Assembly: GCA_938084675.1 (NCBI GenBank)
Contig: CALKGM010000001.1
Coordinates: 51,508-115,507, forward strand
Length of the DNA stretch: 64,000 nt
Source of the DNA: Candidatus Poseidoniaceae archaeon
GTDB taxonomy: Archaea; Thermoplasmatota; Poseidoniia; Poseidoniales; Poseidoniaceae
Direction of reading: 5' to 3'
Shown here: positions 56,464 through 64,000 of the stretch, piece after piece
How positions within the stretch are numbered: the stretch's first letter is position 1
How the letters are laid out: each line of letters begins with the position of its first letter
Made by a program: the position numbers and the translations under genes
Notes under the pieces: model-generated
Database searches by the model: none
The model's input: only the letters and a program-made list of their open reading frames with translations
Told to the model about the DNA's origin: nothing

Positions 56464-57114
56464 GTGAAACGCTTAGAAAAGGCAAAACGAATCGCCCAAC
56501 AGTTAGAATCGCTCTATCCAGTCATCCCAATTCCATTGGACCACAGCAATCCATTTGAGTTGCTTGTTGCAGTTTTGATGAGTGCTCAAACTACCGACCT
56601 GAAGGTTAACGAGGTCACACCGGCCTTATTTGCCAAGGCTGACAATCCAAGAGACATGGCGAATCTTCCAGTTGACGTCATTCTCAACGACATCCGACAA
56701 GTAGGCCTTGCTCCTACTAAAGCGAAGAATATCAGCAGGCTTTCCGAGATGCTCATCCAACTTCATGGAGGCTCAGTCCCAAATTCGTTCGAGGAACTTG
56801 AGGCACTGCCCGGAGTCGGACATAAAACAGCAAGTGTGGTGATGTCACAGGCATTTGGCGTTCCTGCATTCCCAGTGGACACGCACATTCACAGGCTTGC
56901 AGCAAGATGGGGTTTGTCAGATGGAAGCAACGTTACAAAGACGGAACGCGACCTAAAAGCTGTATTTCCGAGAGAGAAGTGGAACGACTTGCACCTGCAA
57001 ATCATTTTCTTCGGGCGGGAATATTGTCCTGCTCGTTACCATGACCTCACGAAATGCCCAATCTGCTCTTGGTCGGCTACCAAGAAACGAATTCGGGAAG
57101 AAGCGCGACGGTAG
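56464..57114 (+). CDS. nth: endonuclease III (HhH-GPD DNA glycosylase)
   Basis: LLVAVLMSAQTTDLKVNEVTPALF, LEALPGVGHKTASVVMSQAFGVPAFPVDTHIHRLAARWGL. GTG start inferred. Confidence 0.92.
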   Translation: MKRLEKAKRIAQQLESLYPVIPIPLDHSNPFELLVAVLMSAQTTDLKVNEVTPALFAKADNPRDMANLPVDVILNDIRQVGLAPTKAKNISRLSEMLIQLHGGSVPNSFEELEALPGVGHKTASVVMSQAFGVPAFPVDTHIHRLAARWGLSDGSNVTKTERDLKAVFPREKWNDLHLQIIFFGREYCPARYHDLTKCPICSWSATKKRIREEARR

Positions 57115-57116
57115 AA

Positions 57117-57581
57117 TCAGAACAAGGAGATGTTCCGACCAACGATACTCGTGACCAGAATCACCGCTGCGAGAACCATTGTGATCCGCATTGCGACGTG
57201 CATTCCCTCTTCTTCGTGAGCTTCACGAATGAATGCATAAGCAACCAAAGCGAGCGCCGTGGTTTGAAGAATTGTACTCATTGCAGAGAACAGGGCCACT
57301 TGTCCTTCAAAACTGTCAACAGCGTCGGCATAGTCATCCAATCCCTTTTCTTCTGTCAAATCATAATCGCTGGGGTTTGGAGATGATGACGACAAGGGGA
57401 ACTCGCCAAACATGCCAGATACAACGAGAACAATCAAACCGATCATCAACCATTTTTGGAAGGAATACATGGAACCTTTCGCCATGTTAGCAGGTGGTTG
57501 GTACGGTGAGGCAGCAGGATTCATTGCAGGGGGCATGGGCGGTTGCATATCCATTCCACCCAAAACAAAGGGTATGAACAT
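57117..57581 (-). CDS. hypothetical membrane protein downstream of arlJ
   Basis: Pro-rich N-terminus then TM segments; co-directional with the archaellum operon. Confidence 0.65.
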   Translation of the reverse strand: MFIPFVLGGMDMQPPMPPAMNPAASPYQPPANMAKGSMYSFQKWLMIGLIVLVVSGMFGEFPLSSSSPNPSDYDLTEEKGLDDYADAVDSFEGQVALFSAMSTILQTTALALVAYAFIREAHEEEGMHVAMRITMVLAAVILVTSIVGRNISLF

Positions 57582-57593
57582 TCCTCAGATTCA

Positions 57594-59396
57594 TCAGGAT
57601 CCAAAGACGCCTGAAGCACTTTCCAACATAACTGCAGTCAATAATGAGGCAAGCCCAGAAACCCATGTAAGTAGAATCATTTGACCGACAGCACTTGAGC
57701 GAGTACCGCCACGAAGTCGTGTTGCAATCGATGAAACGGCTATGACCTGCATTAAAATTAACAATGAAATGATGATTTTGAACATCCTGATGTTATCATC
57801 AACCGATGAAGCATCTTCCATAACCGGCAATGCAACTCCTGCTCCGAAATTAGAAAGCGCACTCACATCGGTTTCGGTGAGCCCACTTGCGACTCCAGCA
57901 ATCGATTCTCCAAGTTGCAAGACAATCGCAGTGGTTACATTGAGTGCCGCTACGCTTGAAATGAGAAGTCCGAGGGCAACACCCCACATCGTGTTTGCAG
58001 ATAATGCTCTTCTGTTTCTTAACGAAAGGAGGTTTCCAACAGATCGTGATACCATTTCAGCAGTGGCGGCAGGTTGTCCTGATGATTGTGAGCCTTCAAT
58101 GTAAATCCGGGTATATCGTGAGATGACCGCAGAGTTGGTATCTGCTGTAAAATAATCCCAGGCACGGTCTGAATCAATTCGTGTTGACAGGCGTTTCTCC
58201 AATCTGTCAATGGAGTTGTCCAGCATACCGAAATCAATTCCTCTTAGTGCTTTGATGGTTGCAGAAGGTTCCGATGACCGGGCTTGTGCCGTACCACCAA
58301 GGGCCCGTATGAAGTCGGGGTAGGTTTCATCTCTACGTTGAATTTGATTTTCTTCTCTACGAATCATCATTGATGGGATGAGAAGAGGTGATAGGGGGAT
58401 TGCAATGAAAAGGAGGCCATATTTGTCCCACTGGGATGTTAATTCCTCAAAGACCCAAATGAGGGTCAAAACACTCGTTGCCACAAGTACCAAAGCGACG
58501 GTACTGGAGACCAATAGAGATCGTCTAAAATTGATTCTGAACGGGGTATCCATTTCATCTCGGGCAAAGGTGAGGTCCTTTGGAATCGTTGCCCGAAAGG
58601 CAAATACTGCTCCTAACTGAATGAAAGCAAACATCAGGGATGCAAGGAGAAGAAATCGTAGACGGCTTGCAACTTCAATGGGCGTATCATCACCGCTACC
58701 AACTTCAAAGAGAACCAAATGGATTCCAGCAATGACAAGTCCAAACAACCCAGCGGTTACAAGTGAGACATAGATTTCTTTGAGGGTATCTACAGATTCT
58801 AATCTTGTATCATAAAGCGTATTGTATTGCTCAGCAATCGTTTCCTGCTCGGAACGCATGAACTCATCAATCGGTTGACCTGCCTCAATGGAAAACGCCA
58901 TTCGATTCAGGAAATCCGACCAAATAGGACTCGGACTTTGCTGTGCAACGATACGTGCAGCCTCTGGAAGTGAAGTATGCCATTTATCTACCAAGGTTTC
59001 AATTCGCTGGACTTCGGCAGCGAGTTCACCATAATCGCGCATTTGCTTGAGAATGTCAAAAATTGACTGTGCTCCAACTTCCCCAATGGATAGAATACCC
59101 ATACGTGTGATGAACATGTGCATTTCTGCTTCAATGAGGGTCGCTGAACGCTGAACCTCAAGGATGGGAAATCCAACGGCGGCAAGTGAGGCCATAATCG
59201 TGAGAAGCAAGATAAGGAGAATCCCTGTAACTCCTGAGAAAAGTGCCCCTTCCCCTAGACCACCGGTGACAAATACAAGAATTATTGAGAAAATAAAGGT
59301 GAAAATCGCTACTGGGAGGACATAAAGCGCAAGAAAGCGCCCCATCGGCATCTCAAGACGACGCAGTGCAATGTGCCAAATCGGCATGCGCTCCAT
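57594..59396 (-). CDS. arlJ: archaellum assembly membrane protein ArlJ/FlaJ (T2SF family)
   Basis: Multi-TM T2SF-like protein directly after the ArlI-like ATPase. Confidence 0.88.
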   Translation of the reverse strand: MERMPIWHIALRRLEMPMGRFLALYVLPVAIFTFIFSIILVFVTGGLGEGALFSGVTGILLILLLTIMASLAAVGFPILEVQRSATLIEAEMHMFITRMGILSIGEVGAQSIFDILKQMRDYGELAAEVQRIETLVDKWHTSLPEAARIVAQQSPSPIWSDFLNRMAFSIEAGQPIDEFMRSEQETIAEQYNTLYDTRLESVDTLKEIYVSLVTAGLFGLVIAGIHLVLFEVGSGDDTPIEVASRLRFLLLASLMFAFIQLGAVFAFRATIPKDLTFARDEMDTPFRINFRRSLLVSSTVALVLVATSVLTLIWVFEELTSQWDKYGLLFIAIPLSPLLIPSMMIRREENQIQRRDETYPDFIRALGGTAQARSSEPSATIKALRGIDFGMLDNSIDRLEKRLSTRIDSDRAWDYFTADTNSAVISRYTRIYIEGSQSSGQPAATAEMVSRSVGNLLSLRNRRALSANTMWGVALGLLISSVAALNVTTAIVLQLGESIAGVASGLTETDVSALSNFGAGVALPVMEDASSVDDNIRMFKIIISLLILMQVIAVSSIATRLRGGTRSSAVGQMILLTWVSGLASLLTAVMLESASGVFGS

Positions 59397-59410
59397 GTCT
59401 CATCATCTCC

Positions 59411-61126
59411 TCATTTCTGATTGACGCCGACCCACGTGTCAATAGCTCGGCTAAAATGATCCCAACCGTTGGAATAATAGAGGCCGAGGAGGTCAAAGAC
59501 ATCATCATAATGAGTCAAGCCCCGGTCTACCATACGCTGGATGGCATCTGCCCTGCGAAGCATCTCATCGTAGATATCTCGCTTATTAGCAAAACCTGCC
59601 ATTGCGGCGATTTTGTTCTCGAGGAGGTGAGATTGGAACATACCACGGAAATAATGCTTATCTTTGACAGGGTCCCATTCGAACATTCCACGGGTCAACA
59701 CACCGTCACTGTGTTTGTTGTAACCAATGACTTCGTCAATTCCGGTAATACGACGGGCAATACCTCCACCAGGCGCCTCAACAACTTCTTGGAAAATTGC
59801 GAAGTTGAGATTGTCAAAGAAGCGAATTGGAACATTGATTGGATCACCTGTAAACCGTTGAATCATCTTAACGATGGACGATGCGTGGAAGGTAGCAATA
59901 ACTGGGTGACCTGTCTGCATGGCTTGGAACGCAGTAGCACCTTCAACACCACGAATCTCACCGATGATGATGTATCGTGGACGGCTTCGCAATGCCGCCT
60001 TGAGCAGGTCAAACATCTCAACACGAGATTCTTCATTTTTAGCATCACGGGTGACGAGACGCTGCCAGATCTTATGCCGAACTTTGACTTCAGGGGTATC
60101 TTCAGCAGAGTAAATTTTGACATTGTGGTCGATAAAGGGGAGAATGGCGTTCAATGTTGTGGTTTTACCCGACGCAGTCTCTCCGGATACCAACACAGAC
60201 ATACCATATTCAAGGCAAATCCAAATGTAGGCTGCTACTTGAGATGACATCGTACCCCACTGAATCAGTTGAGTAATCGAGATGGTTTCTTCTGCGAATT
60301 TACGGATGGTGAACGACGGACCAAGCATGGATACGTCGTCAGAGAAAATAATATTGATACGTGAACCATCGAGGAGAACACCATCGATAATTGGCTTATT
60401 GTCGGATACTGGTCGCCCGATACGCTCTGACATTGCACGTAGATAGCGAGAAAGAAGTTCCCGTTCACGGAATCTGATGTTAGAGGTAACCATTCCGAAA
60501 ACCTTGTGATCCATGTGAATGTGTTTCAATCCGACTGAGTGTATGTCTTCCAACATCTCGTCGGAGAGCAGGGGTTCAAGCGGTCCGTTTCGAATCAAGT
60601 CACGAATAACCACATAGGTCAGTCGTTCTCGCTGCTTTTCGTTCACGGTCAGGCGTTTGTCATCCATACCGATCATTTCCCAAAGGCGACCCTGACGACG
60701 AACGAGATTATTGGCCTCAGTGTCAAGGATAGTATATCGGTCAATCATTTGACCCAAGATGTTTTCGAATTCTGAATCGGTAGTAAATGATGGAGCCGAC
60801 GGTGCTTCTTGCAGGAGCGTTTCAATAAGTTCCCGACGAATATTTTCTTCTTCTTCCGTCAATTGAGGCTCCAAACCAAACCAAAGAATCGTTCCACCGC
60901 CATCGTCATCTGCCGGAGGTTCGTAGATATGAACGAAGATAGGTTCCCTTGTCACATAGATCAAATTGAGAGGGCGAGTTTTCATCGCACCACGGTCCAA
61001 TGGACCATAGTAAACAGGACGAGAACCGTAACGTTGCTCAAAGTCACGTACCCAGTCGGCTACGTGAGGATAAGCAGCCATGACACCGTTGAGGTCTCCT
61101 TTAGCAAATCGGGGCTCGTCGCTCAT
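59411..61126 (-). CDS. arlI: archaellum motor/assembly ATPase ArlI/FlaI (secretion ATPase family)
   Basis: Walker A VSGETASGKTTTLNAILPFI; AEDTPEVKVRHKIWQRLVTRD; IIIGEIRGVEGATAFQAMQTGHPVIATFHASS. Confidence 0.95.
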   Translation of the reverse strand: MSDEPRFAKGDLNGVMAAYPHVADWVRDFEQRYGSRPVYYGPLDRGAMKTRPLNLIYVTREPIFVHIYEPPADDDGGGTILWFGLEPQLTEEEENIRRELIETLLQEAPSAPSFTTDSEFENILGQMIDRYTILDTEANNLVRRQGRLWEMIGMDDKRLTVNEKQRERLTYVVIRDLIRNGPLEPLLSDEMLEDIHSVGLKHIHMDHKVFGMVTSNIRFRERELLSRYLRAMSERIGRPVSDNKPIIDGVLLDGSRINIIFSDDVSMLGPSFTIRKFAEETISITQLIQWGTMSSQVAAYIWICLEYGMSVLVSGETASGKTTTLNAILPFIDHNVKIYSAEDTPEVKVRHKIWQRLVTRDAKNEESRVEMFDLLKAALRSRPRYIIIGEIRGVEGATAFQAMQTGHPVIATFHASSIVKMIQRFTGDPINVPIRFFDNLNFAIFQEVVEAPGGGIARRITGIDEVIGYNKHSDGVLTRGMFEWDPVKDKHYFRGMFQSHLLENKIAAMAGFANKRDIYDEMLRRADAIQRMVDRGLTHYDDVFDLLGLYYSNGWDHFSRAIDTWVGVNQK

Positions 61127-61141
61127 AATTCATCCACCTCC

Positions 61142-61876
61142 TCAACTGACCGCCGTGATGTCGACGATAAAACCCATTCCAGGTTCTACACGCCATCCAA
61201 TGCTCGATTGGATGGGTCCTGCTGCACGTAGGAACCGAGTGACAATGATGTTTCTCTTGATTTCGCCCCCAATTAGAGCGTTTTCCAAATCCAGTACAAC
61301 TTCAGCTGATGCTCGTAAAGTATGGAGGAGTTTCCCATCCATTTCATCCGGGTCTAAGCAGAGCATGAAGGAGCGCCCTTCGGAGGCGACCTTACGCATT
61401 TGCTGCATCAGTTGGAAGCGCCCGTTATCATCAAGATTGTCAGGCATAAGCGAACTACCGGAATCGAAGAGGATGACATCTGCTGAGGGGACTGCTGGAC
61501 TTGCCAGCACATCGTGTAGGGTTACATCGGCTCTTGATTCTGCGATGGTTCCAAACCGACTGATGACCATCAAGCGGCCTTCCCGAATTGCATCGGTAAT
61601 TCCGTAGCCAACACTTTCCATTTGTTCAATCCAACCACGAGTTGTGAGTTCAGTCGTAACGACGAGAACCTTGACACCGTTCTGGATCATCCCGTGAACA
61701 AGACGTTGAGAAATCAGTGATTTACCGGCTCCGACTTTTCCTTGCAACACATAGAGCGAACGATTCGGCATCCTGAGGCCCATAGAGTCTCCCAGTGAAT
61801 CGGTTTCTACATCGAAGGGGAAGCCGTCTTCAACAGGCTTGTGCGCAATCATAAACGGGTTCTCATCAAATTTCAT
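61142..61876 (-). CDS. arlH: archaellum KaiC-like ATPase ArlH/FlaH
   Basis: VLQGKVGAGKSLISQRLVHGMIQNGVKVLVVTTELTTRGWIEQMES; Walker B VILFDSGSSLM; operon position. Confidence 0.9.
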   Translation of the reverse strand: MKFDENPFMIAHKPVEDGFPFDVETDSLGDSMGLRMPNRSLYVLQGKVGAGKSLISQRLVHGMIQNGVKVLVVTTELTTRGWIEQMESVGYGITDAIREGRLMVISRFGTIAESRADVTLHDVLASPAVPSADVILFDSGSSLMPDNLDDNGRFQLMQQMRKVASEGRSFMLCLDPDEMDGKLLHTLRASAEVVLDLENALIGGEIKRNIIVTRFLRAAGPIQSSIGWRVEPGMGFIVDITAVS

Positions 61877-62360
61877 TTAATCTGACCTCCTTGTTCATTG
61901 TCGCTGAATGCTGATATCCTTGTACGGGTTCAGAAATACCTACGAAGAATAATGATGCATCATCGCCATCCGTGTAGGTGAGCGAATTATCAGAGGCTGT
62001 TATTTCAAGAAGATAACCAGGCAACCAATCTGTTCCAGATGGAGCGATTGATGTTGTCATTGTTGCAGGAGCGACGCCATTAATGAGGAGCTCAAATGTG
62101 GTGCTCATCTCATGAATTCCCGAATTAAGGATATAGACGGTTAATTCATCGTCACCCACTGCTGGGTCTTCAAATCCAACCATCATGGGGTCCCCTGCGA
62201 AATCTACCGACACGCCAAGAGAACCAAGTGATTTACGTTCATCACTCTCCGCAGCTCGTGCGACCTTATTCCATTCATTGATGAGAATGGTACTCACACT
62301 GCCAGAGATCAGCAATGCTGTGACCAGCATAATGAAAGATGATGCTCCGCCGTCCGCCAT
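61866..62360 (-). CDS. arlG: archaellum stator protein ArlG/FlaG-like
   Basis: N-terminal pilin-like helix SFIMLVTALLISGSVSTILINEW plus beta domain; operon position. Confidence 0.75.
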   Translation of the reverse strand: MADGGASSFIMLVTALLISGSVSTILINEWNKVARAAESDERKSLGSLGVSVDFAGDPMMVGFEDPAVGDDELTVYILNSGIHEMSTTFELLINGVAPATMTTSIAPSGTDWLPGYLLEITASDNSLTYTDGDDASLFFVGISEPVQGYQHSATMNKEVRLNEI

Positions 62361-62369
62361 ACTATCAAC

Positions 62370-63023
62370 TCAAGCAAAATTATGGCCAATTGTTGTTGGG
62401 CCTACCGTCATCGAAATGCGGTCTTCTCCGATTGTACCTGTATCAATCCATTGAAGAAACAGAGTTTCTCCGGTGAACCAGTTTGTAGATGAGATTGCTG
62501 AGGTGTAAACTGTATCAAATGGTACTGGATTTGTTCCATTCGTGAACAGCCACATGTCATCAAAATCAATCGTTGCCGAACCAGCATTGGTAAAGTTTGC
62601 ATAAACTGCGTTGCCTAATGTTGCAGTGACATTCGCAGTGCCTGAGTTACCGACGCAAGCGGTTGTACAAGTGATCGTAAGGGTTGGTGGGGATGAATAA
62701 TCGCCGTGGCTGGTGATTACCACGTCAATTATTGCTCCACTTCCATCCACTGTATAATCACCTGCAAAACCACCGTTACCAGTAGAAGCGGCAAGTGTGC
62801 CGTTGGTATATCCGGTCCCGGGGGTTACAATGGTATAGTCTACAACTGCACCATCAAACAATATTGCATCGTCAATGGTAAAGGTTGGAACGGGTTCATC
62901 TGCATTGTCCAATCGGTCAAGACCAGAATCAATTTGAGATGAAATTGATTGATATGCCATCGAAAAAACGACAAGCATCGAAATGCCTACAATCAACCCT
63001 CCTATTCCAACCGAAGCGCCCAT
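62370..63023 (-). CDS. arlF: archaellum protein ArlF/FlaF-like with inserted domain
   Basis: N-terminal MGASVGIGGLIVGISMLVVFSMAYQSI...FTIDDAILFDG; beta-sandwich C-terminal; operon position. Confidence 0.75.
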   Translation of the reverse strand: MGASVGIGGLIVGISMLVVFSMAYQSISSQIDSGLDRLDNADEPVPTFTIDDAILFDGAVVDYTIVTPGTGYTNGTLAASTGNGGFAGDYTVDGSGAIIDVVITSHGDYSSPPTLTITCTTACVGNSGTANVTATLGNAVYANFTNAGSATIDFDDMWLFTNGTNPVPFDTVYTSAISSTNWFTGETLFLQWIDTGTIGEDRISMTVGPTTIGHNFA

Positions 63024-63878
63024 TCACTCTCCTCCACGTAACAATTCCATTTGCCGCCATGATGAGACCAAGGCAGAAAAGGTGAGCAACTCACGGTGAG
63101 GCAAGTGATCTTCCAATGCTGTTTCAGGGTCTCCAGGTTCTGCAAGTTGGACAATTGCCATGACACTGATGCCTTCGGCAGAGGTCAACATTCCTGAATC
63201 GATTGCTTTTTGAGTGAAACTCACAGCAGCCATGCCGGACATATTGTCAAGCAAGAGTGCTGAAACAGTCGGTGCTCCAATTTGGTTCGCAGAACCCGTA
63301 GGGGTCGATGCGGGAGCGTTCAAGAACGGGTTTGCTGCCAAAGCTTGTGCCTCATACAATTCAACCAACGGGGCTTCGTCGTTTTCCATCATGCGAGATT
63401 GCCCGCTGATTTCAACAACTTCACCACTGGCGGTGATGATCCGGTCGCCTGATGAAACTTCATCTTCGCCTTCAACATCATCGTGTTCTGACGAAGATTC
63501 AGCTTCGCTAGTCGCTTGAGGTAAAGCACCGTCTTCTAGTCGCCCCTCAACCATACGTAACACATCTTCAACCATATCGAGACGACTGCTGATGAGTCGC
63601 TCAAGGCCAGATGTATCAACGGTAGCCGGTGGTAGATTCACTGGCGCACTTTGAGGTGCGAGTGTTGCTGCCACGTTAGGTACGCTTTGCTGACTGTTAA
63701 TCCGAGCTCTTGTTGGTCCGGGAGAAATTGTCCATGCATCCTCTTCGCTAAGAAGCCCTTGTTCAGGGAACGGCACCTGTTCAATGGCCACGTTGGCCAA
63801 TATCTTCAGGCGTTCTTCGCTTAGGTTCTGGTCTGGATTTTTATTTCCTCCGGAGTTTCCACTAAATGGCCATGCCAT
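63024..63878 (-). CDS. arlE: archaellum switch-complex component ArlD/E-like
   Basis: C-terminal FlaD/E-type domain LAEPGDPETALEDHLPHRELLTFSALVSSWRQMELLRGG. Start at MAWPFSGNSGG behind a GGAGGAATAAGA RBS. Confidence 0.82.
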   Translation of the reverse strand: MAWPFSGNSGGNKNPDQNLSEERLKILANVAIEQVPFPEQGLLSEEDAWTISPGPTRARINSQQSVPNVAATLAPQSAPVNLPPATVDTSGLERLISSRLDMVEDVLRMVEGRLEDGALPQATSEAESSSEHDDVEGEDEVSSGDRIITASGEVVEISGQSRMMENDEAPLVELYEAQALAANPFLNAPASTPTGSANQIGAPTVSALLLDNMSGMAAVSFTQKAIDSGMLTSAEGISVMAIVQLAEPGDPETALEDHLPHRELLTFSALVSSWRQMELLRGGE

Positions 63879-63920
63879 TCTTATTCCTCCATATTGGTTC
63901 GAGTAAACTCGAACCAAACA

Positions 63921-64000
63921 TCAGATCAGTGGGGTACCTTGGTTCACAGTAGCAGGGATGTTCATTGTCTCAAATGTCGTTCCACCACCGCCAACGTGCA
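63921..64000 (-). CDS. probable archaellin C-terminus, truncated at window end
   Basis: Reverse-strand translation ends ...HVGGGGTTFETMNIPATVNQGTPLI*; upstream of arlD/E in the archaellum operon. Confidence 0.6.
   Translation of the reverse strand, partial: HVGGGGTTFETMNIPATVNQGTPLI

Noticed and set aside
1-64000. CRISPR array, rRNA genes, transposases/integrases
   Set aside because: No regularly spaced direct repeats, rRNA-like sequence or recognisable transposase/integrase was seen in the window.

Overview
This window looks like a gene-dense archaeal chromosome segment, most likely a marine Euryarchaeota/Poseidoniales (MGII)-type genome. That placement is an inference from DNA polymerase D small subunit, pelota, GatD, an archaellum operon, an intron-bearing tRNA-Met and very large surface proteins; it was not tested by search. 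Main contents: (i) a TetR + MacB-like ABC exporter with a near-perfect palindrome at the tetR start; (ii) housekeeping genes (gatD, acyl-CoA carboxylase carboxyltransferase, aroE-like, flotillin/NfeD cluster, formate-THF ligase, pelota, pncC-like, PolD small subunit, HAD phosphatase, tatA-like, nob1-like, DedA-like, pirin, H+-PPase, polX, nth); (iii) a ~23 kb co-directional block holding a MacB-like ATPase, a 1528-aa FtsX-type permease, a 1048-aa surface protein and a 4602-aa beta-helix type surface protein; (iv) an archaellum operon (arlB partial, D/E, F, G, H, I, J) at the right end. The most unusual item is the 4602-aa protein. After its own transmembrane helix it ends in a 177-aa segment with a near-textbook archaeal type IV pilin N-terminal motif (AVSPVIATILMVAITVVL), so a pilin-like module is fused to the C-terminus of a giant ectodomain. 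Other notable items are a 33-codon basic microORF joined by ATGA overlaps on both sides between flotillin and fhs, a three-hairpin array after the giant gene, an insertion domain in ArlF, a surface hydrolase-like protein without its Ser nucleophile, and an endonuclease III with an atypical Cys cluster.
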